From positions 1 to 64,000 of the forward strand of contig NZ_JMCG01000002.1 of NCBI RefSeq assembly GCF_000764325.1: a DNA stretch of 64,000 nt, in the 5' to 3' direction. Source of the stretch: Vibrio navarrensis. GTDB lineage: Bacteria > Pseudomonadota > Gammaproteobacteria > Enterobacterales > Vibrionaceae. Position 1 is the stretch's first letter. The number at the start of each line of letters is the position of its first letter. Shown piece by piece: positions 27,547 through 37,039 of the stretch. The notes beneath the pieces were generated by a model. That model saw only the letters and a program-made list of their open reading frames with translations. It was not told the DNA's origin and did no database searches. The position numbers and the translations under genes were made by a program.

Positions 27547-28995
27547 TTATACGTCGTAAGTGGTTGACGCAGTATCACCACCTGTACCTGTCCAGTTGGT
27601 GTGGAAGAACTCACCACGTGCACGATCAGTACGCTCATACGTGTGCGCGCCGAAGTAGTCACGTTGTGCCTGCAGCAGGTTCGCTGGCAGACGAGCAGTG
27701 GTGTAACCGTCCAGGAAGGTCAGGGCAGATGTGGTACATGGCATTGGAATACCGGCTTCCAGAGATTTCGCTGCCACTTTACGCCATGCTGCTAGGCTAC
27801 CCGTTAGGATGTTTTTGAAGTAATCGTCAGAACCCAGGAATGCTAGGTCTGGGTTCGCTTCGAACGCGTCACGGATGTTGCCCAGGAATGCAGAACGGAT
27901 GATACAACCACCGCGCCACATCAGCGCTACGTTACCGTAGTTCAGATCCCAGCCGTTTTCGTTTGACGCTTCACGCATCAGCATAAAGCCTTGTGCGTAA
28001 GAGATGATTTTTGATGCCAGCAGCGCTTGACGCAGTGCATCAACCCACTCTTGTTTGTCACCTTCAACCGGAGTGATGGTTTTGCCAAACAGTTTTTCCG
28101 CTTCAACACGTTGGTCTTTCAGTGCAGACAAACAGCGCGCAAAGACAGATTCAGAGATCAGCGTCAGCGGAATGCCTAGGTCCAGAGCGTTGATACCTGT
28201 CCATTTACCGGTACCTTTCTGGCCTGCAGTATCCAGGATCTTCTCAACCAGTGCTTCACCGTCTTCATCTTTGTAGCCAAGGATGTCAGCCGTGATTTCT
28301 ACTAGGTAGCTATTCAGCTCAGTTTCGTTCCAGTCAGCGAACACTGCCTGCATTTCGTCAGCAGTCATGCCCAGGCCATCTTTCATGAACTGGTAAGCTT
28401 CAGTGATCAGCTGCATGTCGCCGTATTCGATACCGTTGTGAACCATTTTCACGAAGTGGCCAGCACCATCGTTGCCAACCCAGTCACAGCAAGGCTCGCC
28501 AGCATCCGTTTTTGCCGAGATCGCTTGGAAGATAGGTTTCACTGCTGCCCAAGCCTCTGGTGCGCCACCTGGCATGATAGATGGTCCGAAACGAGCGCCT
28601 TCTTCACCGCCTGATACGCCAGTACCGATGAAGTGGATGCCTTTTTCACGCAGTGCTGCAACGCGGCGGTTAGTGTCTGGGTAGTTAGTGTTACCACCGT
28701 CGATGATGATGTCGCCTTTATCCAGTAGAGGAACTAGTTGGTCGATGAACGCATCAACCACCGCACCAGCACGAACCATCAGCATGACTTTACGTGGTGC
28801 TTCCAGTTTGTCCACCAGCTCTTGCAGCGTGTAAGCACCAACGATGTTGGTACCTTTGGCCGGGCCTTCTAGGAACTCGTCTACTTTGGCCGCAGTACGG
28901 TTGTGCGCCACCACTTTAAAACCGTGGTCATTCATGTTGAGGATAAGGTTTTGACCCATAACTGCTAGGCCAATTACACCGATATCACCTTTCAT
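27547..28995 (-). CDS. gnd: 6-phosphogluconate dehydrogenase, decarboxylating
   Basis: This 482-residue cytosolic enzyme oxidises 6-phosphogluconate to ribulose 5-phosphate, CO2 and NADPH (oxidative pentose phosphate pathway). The N terminus has the Rossmann motif IGVIGLAVMGQNLILNM and the NADP-specific HNRT. The substrate signature FIGTGVSGGEEGARFGPSIMPGG is present, with the catalytic Lys/Glu region GHFVKMVHNGIEYGDMQLI. Length is normal for the family. It is the last gene of zwf-pgl-gnd, 36 nt after pgl, and is followed by a strong terminator. A GGAGAG ribosome site precedes the ATG. Confidence 0.98.
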   Translation of the reverse strand: MKGDIGVIGLAVMGQNLILNMNDHGFKVVAHNRTAAKVDEFLEGPAKGTNIVGAYTLQELVDKLEAPRKVMLMVRAGAVVDAFIDQLVPLLDKGDIIIDGGNTNYPDTNRRVAALREKGIHFIGTGVSGGEEGARFGPSIMPGGAPEAWAAVKPIFQAISAKTDAGEPCCDWVGNDGAGHFVKMVHNGIEYGDMQLITEAYQFMKDGLGMTADEMQAVFADWNETELNSYLVEITADILGYKDEDGEALVEKILDTAGQKGTGKWTGINALDLGIPLTLISESVFARCLSALKDQRVEAEKLFGKTITPVEGDKQEWVDALRQALLASKIISYAQGFMLMREASNENGWDLNYGNVALMWRGGCIIRSAFLGNIRDAFEANPDLAFLGSDDYFKNILTGSLAAWRKVAAKSLEAGIPMPCTTSALTFLDGYTTARLPANLLQAQRDYFGAHTYERTDRARGEFFHTNWTGTGGDTASTTYDV

Positions 28996-29031
28996 TTTTT
29001 CTCTCCAATAAATTTTACTTGGCTATCGCGA

Positions 29032-29748
29032 TCACACGATTTTCGCCGCTGCGTCTAAATCTAAATACCATTCCGTCAGCCCCTGATGAGACTGAATCTT
29101 GGCTGCCGGATATGGAAGAATTTCTGCGGGTGAGCGGTTAATCTCATCCACGATATCTGCTTTACCAGCGCCCAAAACGAGGTAACTGATACGTTTCGCT
29201 GCCTCAAGCACGCGTGCACTTTTAGATACACGAATCTGACCAGATTCAGGATGGCTTGCTAAAATGGCGAGTTTTTCTTCGTCGTAGTTTGTTTGACCAG
29301 GAAAGAGCGAAGCGGTGTGACCATCGGCGCCAACACCGAGCAAGATCCAATCAAACACGGGTGTACCATTTTCGGTCGGGATCAACGCCAGCATTTCTTT
29401 CGCGAAACGTTCCGCTTCCATTTGAGGCTCATCTTCACCACGAATACGGTGGATGTTCTCGGTAGGCAAGGCAACTTGGCTAAACAAAAGCGCATTGGCT
29501 TCGCCGTAGTTACTTTCTGCATCATCCGGCGCCACACATCGTTCATCCCCCCACCAAAAGTGTAGATTCTGCCATTGAATCGCCGTTGCGTATGCATCGG
29601 ACGCTAGTAGCTTGAACAACATTTTGGGCGTACTGCCACCAGAAAGAGAAATATGAACAGGGCGGCCCATTTCGCTAAACGCTTTCATATCGTTCGCGAG
29701 GCTTTCAACTACCTGCTCTGCGGTATTAAAAATCTTATGATTGATCAT
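29032..29748 (-). CDS. pgl: 6-phosphogluconolactonase
   Basis: This 238-residue DevB-type lactonase hydrolyses 6-phosphogluconolactone to 6-phosphogluconate. Family landmarks are [17 protein letters not shown] near residues 32-48, [21 protein letters not shown], and [19 protein letters not shown], with [11 protein letters not shown] near the C terminus. The start overlaps the zwf stop by 4 nt, so the two are translationally coupled. It is the middle gene of the operon. Confidence 0.97.
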   Translation of the reverse strand: MINHKIFNTAEQVVESLANDMKAFSEMGRPVHISLSGGSTPKMLFKLLASDAYATAIQWQNLHFWWGDERCVAPDDAESNYGEANALLFSQVALPTENIHRIRGEDEPQMEAERFAKEMLALIPTENGTPVFDWILLGVGADGHTASLFPGQTNYDEEKLAILASHPESGQIRVSKSARVLEAAKRISYLVLGAGKADIVDEINRSPAEILPYPAAKIQSHQGLTEWYLDLDAAAKIV

Positions 29749-31250
29749 AGTTCGCAGTAATCCGTGTCAGTTAGGTTTTTGCATGGGAAGCGCCATGCGC
29801 GATCATCGCGCTGGAGCAGATCGTCCGATTCTTTTGGTCCCCAAGTGCCACAGGCGTAGCCAAACAAAGCTTGCGGATCTTGTTTGAAATCAAGGATCGG
29901 CTGGACATATTTCCAACACGCTTCCACTGCATCACTACGTGCAAACAGTGTCGCGTCGCCATTGAGCGCATCTAATAGTAGACGTTCATACGCGGTCAGC
30001 ATTTGTGTTTCTTGAAGTGAGGTGTAATGGAAATTCATTTTCACTTCTTTGGCATGGAAACCGGCACCTGGCTGCTTCAAGCCAAAACTCATCTGGATGC
30101 CTTCATCGGGCTGAATACGAATGATGAGCTTGTTTTCAGGCGCATTTTGCCCAAATACAGGATGCGGCGTGCGTTTAAAGTGGATGACCACTTCTGTGAC
30201 GCGTGTTGGTAGACGTTTACCGGTACGCACATAAAAAGGCACACCATTCCAACGCCAGTTGTTAATGTAAGCTTTAAGGCCAACATAAGTTTCGGTACGC
30301 GAATCTTCGGCAACACCATGCTCTTCGCGGTAACCGGGAAGGTGTTGTCCACGCACATCAGAGGCGGTGTATTGCCCTAGCACAAGGTTGTTACGCAGAT
30401 CGTGCTCATCCAACGGTTTGAGGCATTGCAGCACTTTTACCACTTCATCACGCATAGAGTCCGCGTTGATCTGCGCCGGTGGTTCCATGCCCACCATCGC
30501 CAACACTTGCAGAAGATGGTTTTGGAACATATCGCGCACCGCACCAGAACCGTCGTAGTAACCGCCACGCTCTTCAACACCGAGGAATTCTGCGCCAGTG
30601 ATTTCTACGTAATCGATGAAATTGCGATTCCATAGCGGTTCAAACATCGCGTTGGAGAAACGAAACACCAACAAATTCTGCACCGTTTCTTTGCCCAGAT
30701 AATGGTCGATACGGTAGATTTGATGCTCTTGGAAACACTCGTGAATGTCTTTATCCAGTTGTTTGGCAGAGGCCAGATCGTAACCAAAAGGTTTTTCGAT
30801 GATCAGTCGCTTCCAACCATCGTCTTCGTTGTTCAAGCCATGGTGAGCTAGGCTCGCTGGAATCACACTGTAAAGGCTTGGTGGCGTCGCCATGTAGAAC
30901 AACGTATTGCGCTGTTCAAACTGATACTGTAGCGCCAACTCGTTCAAGCGAGTCACTAAATTGGCATAATCTGCAGTATCTGAGGTATTGATTGCTTGAT
31001 AATGCAAATGGTTAATGAAGGCATCCAGCGTTGCTGGCTCTGTTTTTTCCATTTCCTGAAGCGAATTCTTGAGCTTTTCGCGGTAGGACTCATCACTGTA
31101 CTCTGTTCGGCTGACACCCAGAATGGCGAAGTTTTCTGGAAGCTGCTTACTTGCATAGAGGTGGTATAAGGCAGGAATCAACTTGCGGTAGGTCAAGTCA
31201 CCCGAAGCACCAAAAATCACGATGCTGCTGTTTTCTGGTATTACCATCAT
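29745..31250 (-). CDS. zwf: Glucose-6-phosphate 1-dehydrogenase
   Basis: NADP-linked first enzyme of the oxidative pentose phosphate pathway, 501 aa. I start at the ATG at 31250 ([26 protein letters not shown]), because AAGGGA lies just upstream and this gives the family length; the open frame extends 39 codons further without a ribosome site. Visible motifs are the nucleotide-binding [11 protein letters not shown], the active-site [13 protein letters not shown] with the catalytic His in the D-H-Y-L-G-K signature, and IEKPFG. First gene of zwf-pgl-gnd. Confidence 0.97.
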   Translation of the reverse strand: MMVIPENSSIVIFGASGDLTYRKLIPALYHLYASKQLPENFAILGVSRTEYSDESYREKLKNSLQEMEKTEPATLDAFINHLHYQAINTSDTADYANLVTRLNELALQYQFEQRNTLFYMATPPSLYSVIPASLAHHGLNNEDDGWKRLIIEKPFGYDLASAKQLDKDIHECFQEHQIYRIDHYLGKETVQNLLVFRFSNAMFEPLWNRNFIDYVEITGAEFLGVEERGGYYDGSGAVRDMFQNHLLQVLAMVGMEPPAQINADSMRDEVVKVLQCLKPLDEHDLRNNLVLGQYTASDVRGQHLPGYREEHGVAEDSRTETYVGLKAYINNWRWNGVPFYVRTGKRLPTRVTEVVIHFKRTPHPVFGQNAPENKLIIRIQPDEGIQMSFGLKQPGAGFHAKEVKMNFHYTSLQETQMLTAYERLLLDALNGDATLFARSDAVEACWKYVQPILDFKQDPQALFGYACGTWGPKESDDLLQRDDRAWRFPCKNLTDTDYCEL

Positions 31251-31641
31251 CTTTCCCTTAAAAACGAGGTACTTATTTGTGCCTGGATACGGCTTAAAGG
31301 ATGAGCCAACCCTATCAATGACACTAAAAAATTGATAGTTGATCTTGCCTATATCAGCGATAGGCAAAACCTAGAGTGTGTGGGTTGGTAATAAGAATGA
31401 TTTGCCCGACACGGGGGCGTATTGTCTACGACTCTTTGACATACATCAATAGTTGAAAGTGCAATCGTTTAAATAATGACGCGATTTCAAGATAACTATT
31501 TGTATCAAAAGTGATATTTGATTTTTTACTGATTAGACCAGTTAGCCCTATTTTTTGTGGTTGCATTACGCTGTTTTTGCGCAAATTTTCGCCACAAAAT
31601 AGACCACTATCAGTACCCGCTATGGGACTAATTGAGTTATT
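31251..31641. promoter_or_regulatory. zwf upstream region
   Basis: About 390 bp without a gene. It should hold the zwf promoter and the end of the response-regulator transcript. I see no clear operator or strong terminator. Confidence 0.4.
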
Positions 31642-32328
31642 TTATCTCAGCACTCTTTTATAACAGCGCTCTGGCCGCCCCACTGTACCGTAGCTGAGAT
31701 CGGCTTGCAGCTCGCCCGCAGCAATCAAATATTCCAAGTAGCGCCTTGCGGTGGTGCGACTGGCACCCATCTTCTCCCCCGCTTCATCGGCGGTATAGCT
31801 CTCTTCTTGCTGAAAGAGTGCGCGTATTTTGTCGAGCGTGACACCATCAATTCCTTTGGGCAAATGGCCTGCTTTTTCCTGGACACTGCCTGACTGTAAC
31901 ATCTTGTCCACCAGCCCCTGATTGAGATCCGCAGACACGTGGCCAAGTTGCTCTCGCTGCGCGCGATACTTGTTGAGCGCGGCTTCAAGGCGCACAAACA
32001 TCACCGGTTTGAGCAAATAATCGACCACGCCACCACGCATCGCCGTTTGCAGCGTCTCTACATCGCGCGCGGCGGTGATCAGAATCACATCACAATGGCG
32101 GTTACTGCCACGGATTTGGTTTAAAATGTCCAGACCACTGCCATCGGGCAGATAGACATCGAGCAAAACCAAGTCGGGTTCCAACAGTGTCAACTGCAGT
32201 TGTGCTTCTGCCGATGTCGTGGCGATGGCTATCACCTCAAAACCATTCAACTGCTGCAAATAGTTATGATGTAATTGCGCAATCGCTAGGTCATCTTCGA
32301 TTATCATCACTCGGCTATTGGCACTCAT
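31642..32328 (-). CDS. CitB/DcuR-family response regulator
   Basis: This 228-residue two-component regulator has a receiver domain in residues 5-120 (acidic pair EDD at 11-13, phospho-acceptor Asp57 in LVLLDVYLPDG, Lys in LLKPV), then a C-terminal helix-turn-helix of the CitB/DpiA type (TADEAGEKMGASRTTARRYLEYLIAAG). Family members respond to C4-dicarboxylates or citrate through the partner kinase. The start overlaps the kinase stop by 4 nt. No carboxylate transporter gene is adjacent, so the target genes are elsewhere or differ. Confidence 0.93.
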   Translation of the reverse strand: MSANSRVMIIEDDLAIAQLHHNYLQQLNGFEVIAIATTSAEAQLQLTLLEPDLVLLDVYLPDGSGLDILNQIRGSNRHCDVILITAARDVETLQTAMRGGVVDYLLKPVMFVRLEAALNKYRAQREQLGHVSADLNQGLVDKMLQSGSVQEKAGHLPKGIDGVTLDKIRALFQQEESYTADEAGEKMGASRTTARRYLEYLIAAGELQADLSYGTVGRPERCYKRVLR

Positions 32329-33944
32329 TGCTGCTCTTCCTTGGGTATGTAAACGGTCATTCGTGTTCCGTATTGCTTATTTGGACTCATTTCGATGTGG
32401 CCACCATAACGCTGGGCTAATTGGCTGACTAAATAAAGCCCGACACCACGGTTGGCTTTGGCTTTGCTTGACACCCCTTTTTCAACCAGTTGCTGTGGTA
32501 AATAACCTTCGGGTAGCCCGCAACCTTGATCGGTCACTTCCAAGATGATTTCAGTGCCGTAATCGCTCACTGAGACTTCAATATTCCTTCTCGATTTGGC
32601 AAACGGTTGTTGATGAGCAATACCACTCATGGTGGCGTCAAAGGCATTATCAATCAAATTGCCTAATATGGTGGTAATGTCTTCCGCGTTGACCCCGTCC
32701 GGTAGTGGTTCCAAGCGAGTGCCCTCTTCTACACTGAGTTCGAGGCCAAGTTCTCTTGCGCGTTCCGTTTTACCAAGCAGCATCCCCGCGACCAACGGAT
32801 CTTTAATCGTGTCACGCAGAAATTCAATGAGACCTTGATAATGTTCCGTTTCCTGACCAATCAGTTGTTGCACCGCGTCCAGCTCCCCCATTTGCACCAA
32901 ACCGCTTATGGTATTGAGTTTATTGCGATGTTCATGCGTCTGAGAGCGCAGCAGATCCGCGTACTCCTTAGTTTGCGATAGCTGCTCAGTCAGTTCACTG
33001 ATCTCATCGCGCAGACGAAAACTCGATACCGCGCCAACAACCTTTCCATCAACCAAAACGGGCGTGCGGTTAGCGATCAAATGTTTGTGATTAAGATAGA
33101 GCTCAATATCGTGATCTTCTTGTCCGGTCTCCAGCACGCGATAGAGATCGCTGCTTGGCAAAGAATCGGCCAGAGGGCGATTGAGTGCCAAGGCTGGATC
33201 AAGCCCAAGGATCTGCGCTGCACTGCGGTTAATCGAACGCAGCACACCGTTGGCGTCAATACTGAGGATCCCCTCTTTGATGGTGCTCATAGTCACATCC
33301 AACTCGCTGTACAATCGGCCAATCTCTTCTGGCTCAAAACCTAAGATCGCTTTTTGGAACTTGCGCGCAGCGTAATTGGACACCAGTGCGTTAGCGGCAA
33401 CCACTAAAACCGTCATCGCGATCAAAAACCAGATAAATGGCTCAATGCGATCTTGCAATCTCTCAAGCAGATAGCCAACGGAAACGACGCCAATCACTTT
33501 TCCTTGTGCATTGAACACAGCGGCTTTGCCGCGCACCGAATAGCCAAGCGAGCCTTTTGCTGTAGAGATATAAGCTTCACCCTCTTTGAGCGCTCGCTCG
33601 TTGTCGCCACCACTCATTGGCAAACCTAGGCGAGAATCAAGCGGATGGATGAGACGCAAACCTTGCTCATCGCCAACGACAATAAAAGCAGCACCAAGCG
33701 CATCGGTAAGTTCACGAAAGCGGGCTTGATGGGTCACGTTATCGCGCTGTTCTATCAGCTCAATCACAATGGGAGAGCTGGCCAAAAATCGCGCAACGCC
33801 TAACGCTTTTTGTCCCATTTCCTCTTCTTGAGCGTGTTTAAGATAGGCAAAACCAGCGGCGACCAGAATCAGCAGTTCAATCAGCCCTGACAACGTCATA
33901 ATCACCAACATTCGTTGCCGAAAACTGACACTCTGCCACTTCAT
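32325..33944 (-). CDS. CitA/DcuS-family sensor histidine kinase
   Basis: This 539-residue membrane kinase starts at ATG 33944, with GGAGAGCGGG as ribosome site (a TTG four codons earlier is the alternative). Layout: TM1 about 13-35; a periplasmic Cache-type sensing domain about 36-170 (LRLIHPLDSRLGLPMSGGDNERAL, as in CitA/DcuS); TM2 about 172-192; a PAS domain about 215-315; and an H-box HEHRNKLNTISGLVQMGELD of the SPOB-like type. The ATPase has NLIDNAFDA, DQGCGLP and KANRGVGLYLVSQL. Likely ligand: a citrate- or dicarboxylate-like anion (family inference). Confidence 0.94.
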   Translation of the reverse strand: MKWQSVSFRQRMLVIMTLSGLIELLILVAAGFAYLKHAQEEEMGQKALGVARFLASSPIVIELIEQRDNVTHQARFRELTDALGAAFIVVGDEQGLRLIHPLDSRLGLPMSGGDNERALKEGEAYISTAKGSLGYSVRGKAAVFNAQGKVIGVVSVGYLLERLQDRIEPFIWFLIAMTVLVVAANALVSNYAARKFQKAILGFEPEEIGRLYSELDVTMSTIKEGILSIDANGVLRSINRSAAQILGLDPALALNRPLADSLPSSDLYRVLETGQEDHDIELYLNHKHLIANRTPVLVDGKVVGAVSSFRLRDEISELTEQLSQTKEYADLLRSQTHEHRNKLNTISGLVQMGELDAVQQLIGQETEHYQGLIEFLRDTIKDPLVAGMLLGKTERARELGLELSVEEGTRLEPLPDGVNAEDITTILGNLIDNAFDATMSGIAHQQPFAKSRRNIEVSVSDYGTEIILEVTDQGCGLPEGYLPQQLVEKGVSSKAKANRGVGLYLVSQLAQRYGGHIEMSPNKQYGTRMTVYIPKEEQQ

Positions 33945-34287
33945 CCCGCTCTCCAATCGCTATCTCATTTGCGATAAGTTAACACTTATCTAACACTTAA
34001 GTGCAGAGTAGCGCTTGGAAGTGTGAGACGGGAATGGAAAATGTCGACAGATTTTTTAGCATGCTTTTAGGTCTGTTTCACTCAAACTAAAACCACATAA
34101 AAATAAATAATCAACATGTTACATATGAAGTTTGATTTTAGTTGATCTAGATCATCTCAATTTTAGGAATTTTTGAGGATTTTTTAACCAGCCAAACGTA
34201 TACTTCATAAAGTCTAGAGTGACAATCTACCTAACATAACGACAATAATAAGCACAAGGTGGTATCAATTGATAAGGAACGATCAAG
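33945..34287. promoter_or_regulatory. Divergent intergenic region
   Basis: About 340 bp between the kinase and the small gene at 34288. It is AT-rich with the palindromic stretch ttgatctagatca around 34141-34153 and holds no ORF. Promoters for both directions are expected here but not defined. Confidence 0.45.
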
Positions 34288-34515
34288 ATGGAAAGAGATA
34301 CCTTTGGAATTTGCCTTAACAAGGCGATGCTGTCGAGAAATATGCATTCAACTTTTACACACGTCAGGGCTTACGAAAAAGAGGGATACGGTTCGAGCGA
34401 GCTCAAAGTTTTGCTTGCTTTCCCGCAAATGAGCGGGCGCGATCTGCTGCAAACCATGCAAGACTCCAAGCAGCTTGAATGGCGAGCCGAGTTCTTTTGC
34501 CCTTCATTAAAATAA
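34288..34515 (+). CDS. Small hypothetical protein
   Basis: This 75-residue soluble protein (MERDTFGICLNKAMLSRNMH...) has an AAGGAACG ribosome site 9 nt before the ATG and its own downstream terminator, which supports a real monocistronic gene. It contains a basic, partly helical section (VRAYEKEGYGSSELKVLLAF). No family recognised; a regulatory role cannot be excluded. Confidence 0.65.
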   Translation: MERDTFGICLNKAMLSRNMHSTFTHVRAYEKEGYGSSELKVLLAFPQMSGRDLLQTMQDSKQLEWRAEFFCPSLK

Positions 34516-34535
34516 CCAGCTCACCTTTTATGAGG

Positions 34536-34565
34536 AAGCACAGCCGATGCGCTGTGCTTTTTATT
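34536..34565 (+). terminator. Rho-independent terminator
   Basis: Stem aagcacagc / gctgtgctt followed by a T-tract (tttttatttcc), 20 nt after the small gene. Confidence 0.9.
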
Positions 34566-34650
34566 TCCGCCGACTTAATCAACGTTACACTTAACAGAAA
34601 AAGACAATTCCTATATATTAGAGTCATTGCTCTATTTTGATAACGCTATC

Positions 34651-36060
34651 ATGAAAAGAACTCATCAGTTACTAATGATTGGGCTACTCTCCAGCTCTCT
34701 CTCATACACTTGTCAGGCCGCGCCGATTACCTTTCAGCAAGCTTGGCAGTTGCTACAAGATAACAACCACTCGCTTGCAGCGCAGCGAGCTAACGTTGCC
34801 AGCCAAGAGCACCTGCAAAGTGCTACTCGCAGTTTGGACTGGCCTTCGGTGAGCGTCGGCGCGAATTACACCCGCCTTGATACTGATGTCACGCTCAGTG
34901 GCGAGCAGTTAATGTCCAATACCACGATGCCTGCGTCAACAGGGCTAATACTGCAAGCGCTTATGCCAGTATTGAGCGGGATAGAAACCACCATCGCAGA
35001 AAAAGATCTCTTTAGCTCATCTATCCGCGCTATTTGGCCCATTTTCACCGGCGGGCGCATTAGCGCTGCACAAGCGGCGGCACAAGGCAAAACCGAGGAA
35101 GCGCGCAGCCAGCTTAAAATGGAAACGCAAGCACGCTACGAAGATCTCAGCAAGTACTACTTCTCCGTGGTACTCGCCAAAGAGGTGTTGCAAACGCGCC
35201 AAGCGGTCGAAAAAGGGCTGACTCAGCACCGCGATTTCGCCATCAAACTGGAAAAACAAGGGCAGATCGCCCATGTCGAGCGTTTACAAGCCGAAGCCTC
35301 GTTGGATAAAGCCAAAGTAGAAACGCGCAAAGCGCAAAGTAATCTTGAGATCGCGCAGTCAGCGCTGAGCAAAATTTTGGCTCAGTCAAGCTTGGTCGAA
35401 CCTGCCGAAGGGTTGTTTATCAACCATAACTTGCCGCCTCTCTCTGCGTTCACTGAGCAGACTCTCGCCACTTATCCGGGCCTTTCATTGTTGGACGCCA
35501 AAGAGCAGCAAGCCAGCGCTCTGATCAAAGCAGAAAAGGGCAAATACTATCCACAAGTCTATCTCTATGGCGACTACAGTCTGTATGAAGATGATTCACT
35601 CGCCAGCGAAATGAAACCGGACTGGTTGGTCGGTGTTGGGGTAAATGTCCCATTGATTGACACATCTGGGCGCAGCGAAAAAGTCAAAGCCGCCAGCAGC
35701 ATGGTCTCGCAAGTACATTCACTCAAGGCGCAAGCGCGAGAAGATCTGTCGGTGCTGGTACAAAAAACCTATCTTGAAGCGCAGCAAGCGGTGGATGAAG
35801 TGATCGGTTTGGAGTCGAGTATTCGCCTTGCCAAAGAGAACCTCGATTTGCGGGAAAAAGCCTTTAATCAAGGGCTTTCGAACTCACTGGAAGTGGTCGA
35901 TGCACAATTGTACTTGGCCAGTATTGAAACGCAGCAATCCGCCGCCCGCTTTCGCTATCTCATCTCACTCAATAAGCTGCTGGCTCTGAGCAGTGAAATG
36001 AATAGCTTTGCTCAATATCAAGCTAGCGCCTACGCACCCACTCAAAAGGAATCACTATGA
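34651..36060 (+). CDS. TolC-family outer membrane efflux protein
   Basis: The start is set at the ATG at 34651 (MKRTHQLLMIGLLSSSLSYT), which opens a signal peptide cleaved after about CQA. An upstream in-frame start has no merit. The 469-residue protein has the two OEP repeats typical of TolC-like trimeric channels, with long coiled-coil helices (QAAAQGKTEEARSQLKMETQARYEDL and KAQAREDLSVLVQKTYLEAQQ) and the C-terminal NQGLSNSLEVVDAQLYLASIE signature. It overlaps the following hlyD-like gene by 4 nt. It should be the outer-membrane exit of the export system coded by the next three genes. Confidence 0.93.
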   Translation: MKRTHQLLMIGLLSSSLSYTCQAAPITFQQAWQLLQDNNHSLAAQRANVASQEHLQSATRSLDWPSVSVGANYTRLDTDVTLSGEQLMSNTTMPASTGLILQALMPVLSGIETTIAEKDLFSSSIRAIWPIFTGGRISAAQAAAQGKTEEARSQLKMETQARYEDLSKYYFSVVLAKEVLQTRQAVEKGLTQHRDFAIKLEKQGQIAHVERLQAEASLDKAKVETRKAQSNLEIAQSALSKILAQSSLVEPAEGLFINHNLPPLSAFTEQTLATYPGLSLLDAKEQQASALIKAEKGKYYPQVYLYGDYSLYEDDSLASEMKPDWLVGVGVNVPLIDTSGRSEKVKAASSMVSQVHSLKAQAREDLSVLVQKTYLEAQQAVDEVIGLESSIRLAKENLDLREKAFNQGLSNSLEVVDAQLYLASIETQQSAARFRYLISLNKLLALSSEMNSFAQYQASAYAPTQKESL

Positions 36061-37031
36061 AATCGCTCAAACCTATTCTGCTTTCTCTCTGCGCTGTGGG
36101 TGCGGTGAGCTGGATCGGATACCAGTTTTACCAAGCATATCAGCCAAAGCCGGTACGTTTACAGGGAATGATTGAAGCGCAGCAATACAGTATCTCCTCC
36201 AAAGTGCCGGGACGCATTGACCAAGTTTTGGTCCGCAAAGGCGATACGGTGAGCAAAGGGCAATTGGTGTTTACCTTGCATAGCCCAGAGATCGAGGCAA
36301 AGCTAGAGCAAGCCAAAGCGGGAGAAAAAGCCGCCGGAGCACTGGCGCAAGAAGCGGAAAAAGGCGCTCGCGCGCAGCAAATTCAAGTAGCCAAAGATCA
36401 GTGGCTTAAAGCGAAAGCGGCCGCCGATTTAATGGAGAAGACTTACCAGCGCGTCAACAATCTGTACAAGGATGGCGTGGTCGCAGAACAAAAGCGTGAC
36501 GAAGCGATGACCCAATGGCAAGCCGCCAAATACACCGAAAGCGCGGCATTCCAAATGTATGAGCTCGCCAAAGAAGGCGCGCGCGATGAGACCAAACTCG
36601 CGGCGGCAGAAAAGGCGCGCATGGCGGCAGGAGCCGTTGCGGAAGTGGAAGCTTACGCGAGTGATACCCGTATTGAGAGTTGGTTTGACGGTGAAGTGTC
36701 TCAGGTTTTGCTACAAAGTGGCGAGTTAGCGCCTCAAGGCTTCCCTGTCGTGACCGTGATTGATACCCATGATGCTTGGGCCGTGCTTAACGTGAGAGAA
36801 GATTTGTTAAAACACTTTCAAAAAGGTGAGACCTTCAGCGCTTATTTACCTGCTCTGGATAAAAACGTGCAGTTTCGCGTCACTCATATTGCGGTGATGG
36901 GCGATTTTGCCACTTGGCGGGCGACCGATGCCTCACAAGGTTTCGACTTACGTACTTTCGAAGTCGAAGCTCGTCCTGTGGAGCCCATTTCTGCTCTGCG
37001 CATGGGCATGAGTTTGGTGGTTGAGCTGTAA
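36057..37031 (+). CDS. HlyD-family periplasmic adaptor
   Basis: This 324-residue membrane-fusion protein has an N-terminal anchor (residues 6-26), the biotinyl-lipoyl-like half IEAQQYSISSKVPGRIDQVLVRKGDTVSKGQLVFTL, a long alpha-hairpin coiled coil (about 75-190), and a C-terminal barrel (IESWFDGEVSQVLLQSGELAPQGFPVVTVID). It would link the inner-membrane permeases to the TolC-like channel. Confidence 0.94.
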   Translation: MKSLKPILLSLCAVGAVSWIGYQFYQAYQPKPVRLQGMIEAQQYSISSKVPGRIDQVLVRKGDTVSKGQLVFTLHSPEIEAKLEQAKAGEKAAGALAQEAEKGARAQQIQVAKDQWLKAKAAADLMEKTYQRVNNLYKDGVVAEQKRDEAMTQWQAAKYTESAAFQMYELAKEGARDETKLAAAEKARMAAGAVAEVEAYASDTRIESWFDGEVSQVLLQSGELAPQGFPVVTVIDTHDAWAVLNVREDLLKHFQKGETFSAYLPALDKNVQFRVTHIAVMGDFATWRATDASQGFDLRTFEVEARPVEPISALRMGMSLVVEL

Positions 37032-37039
37032 TTGGCCTT

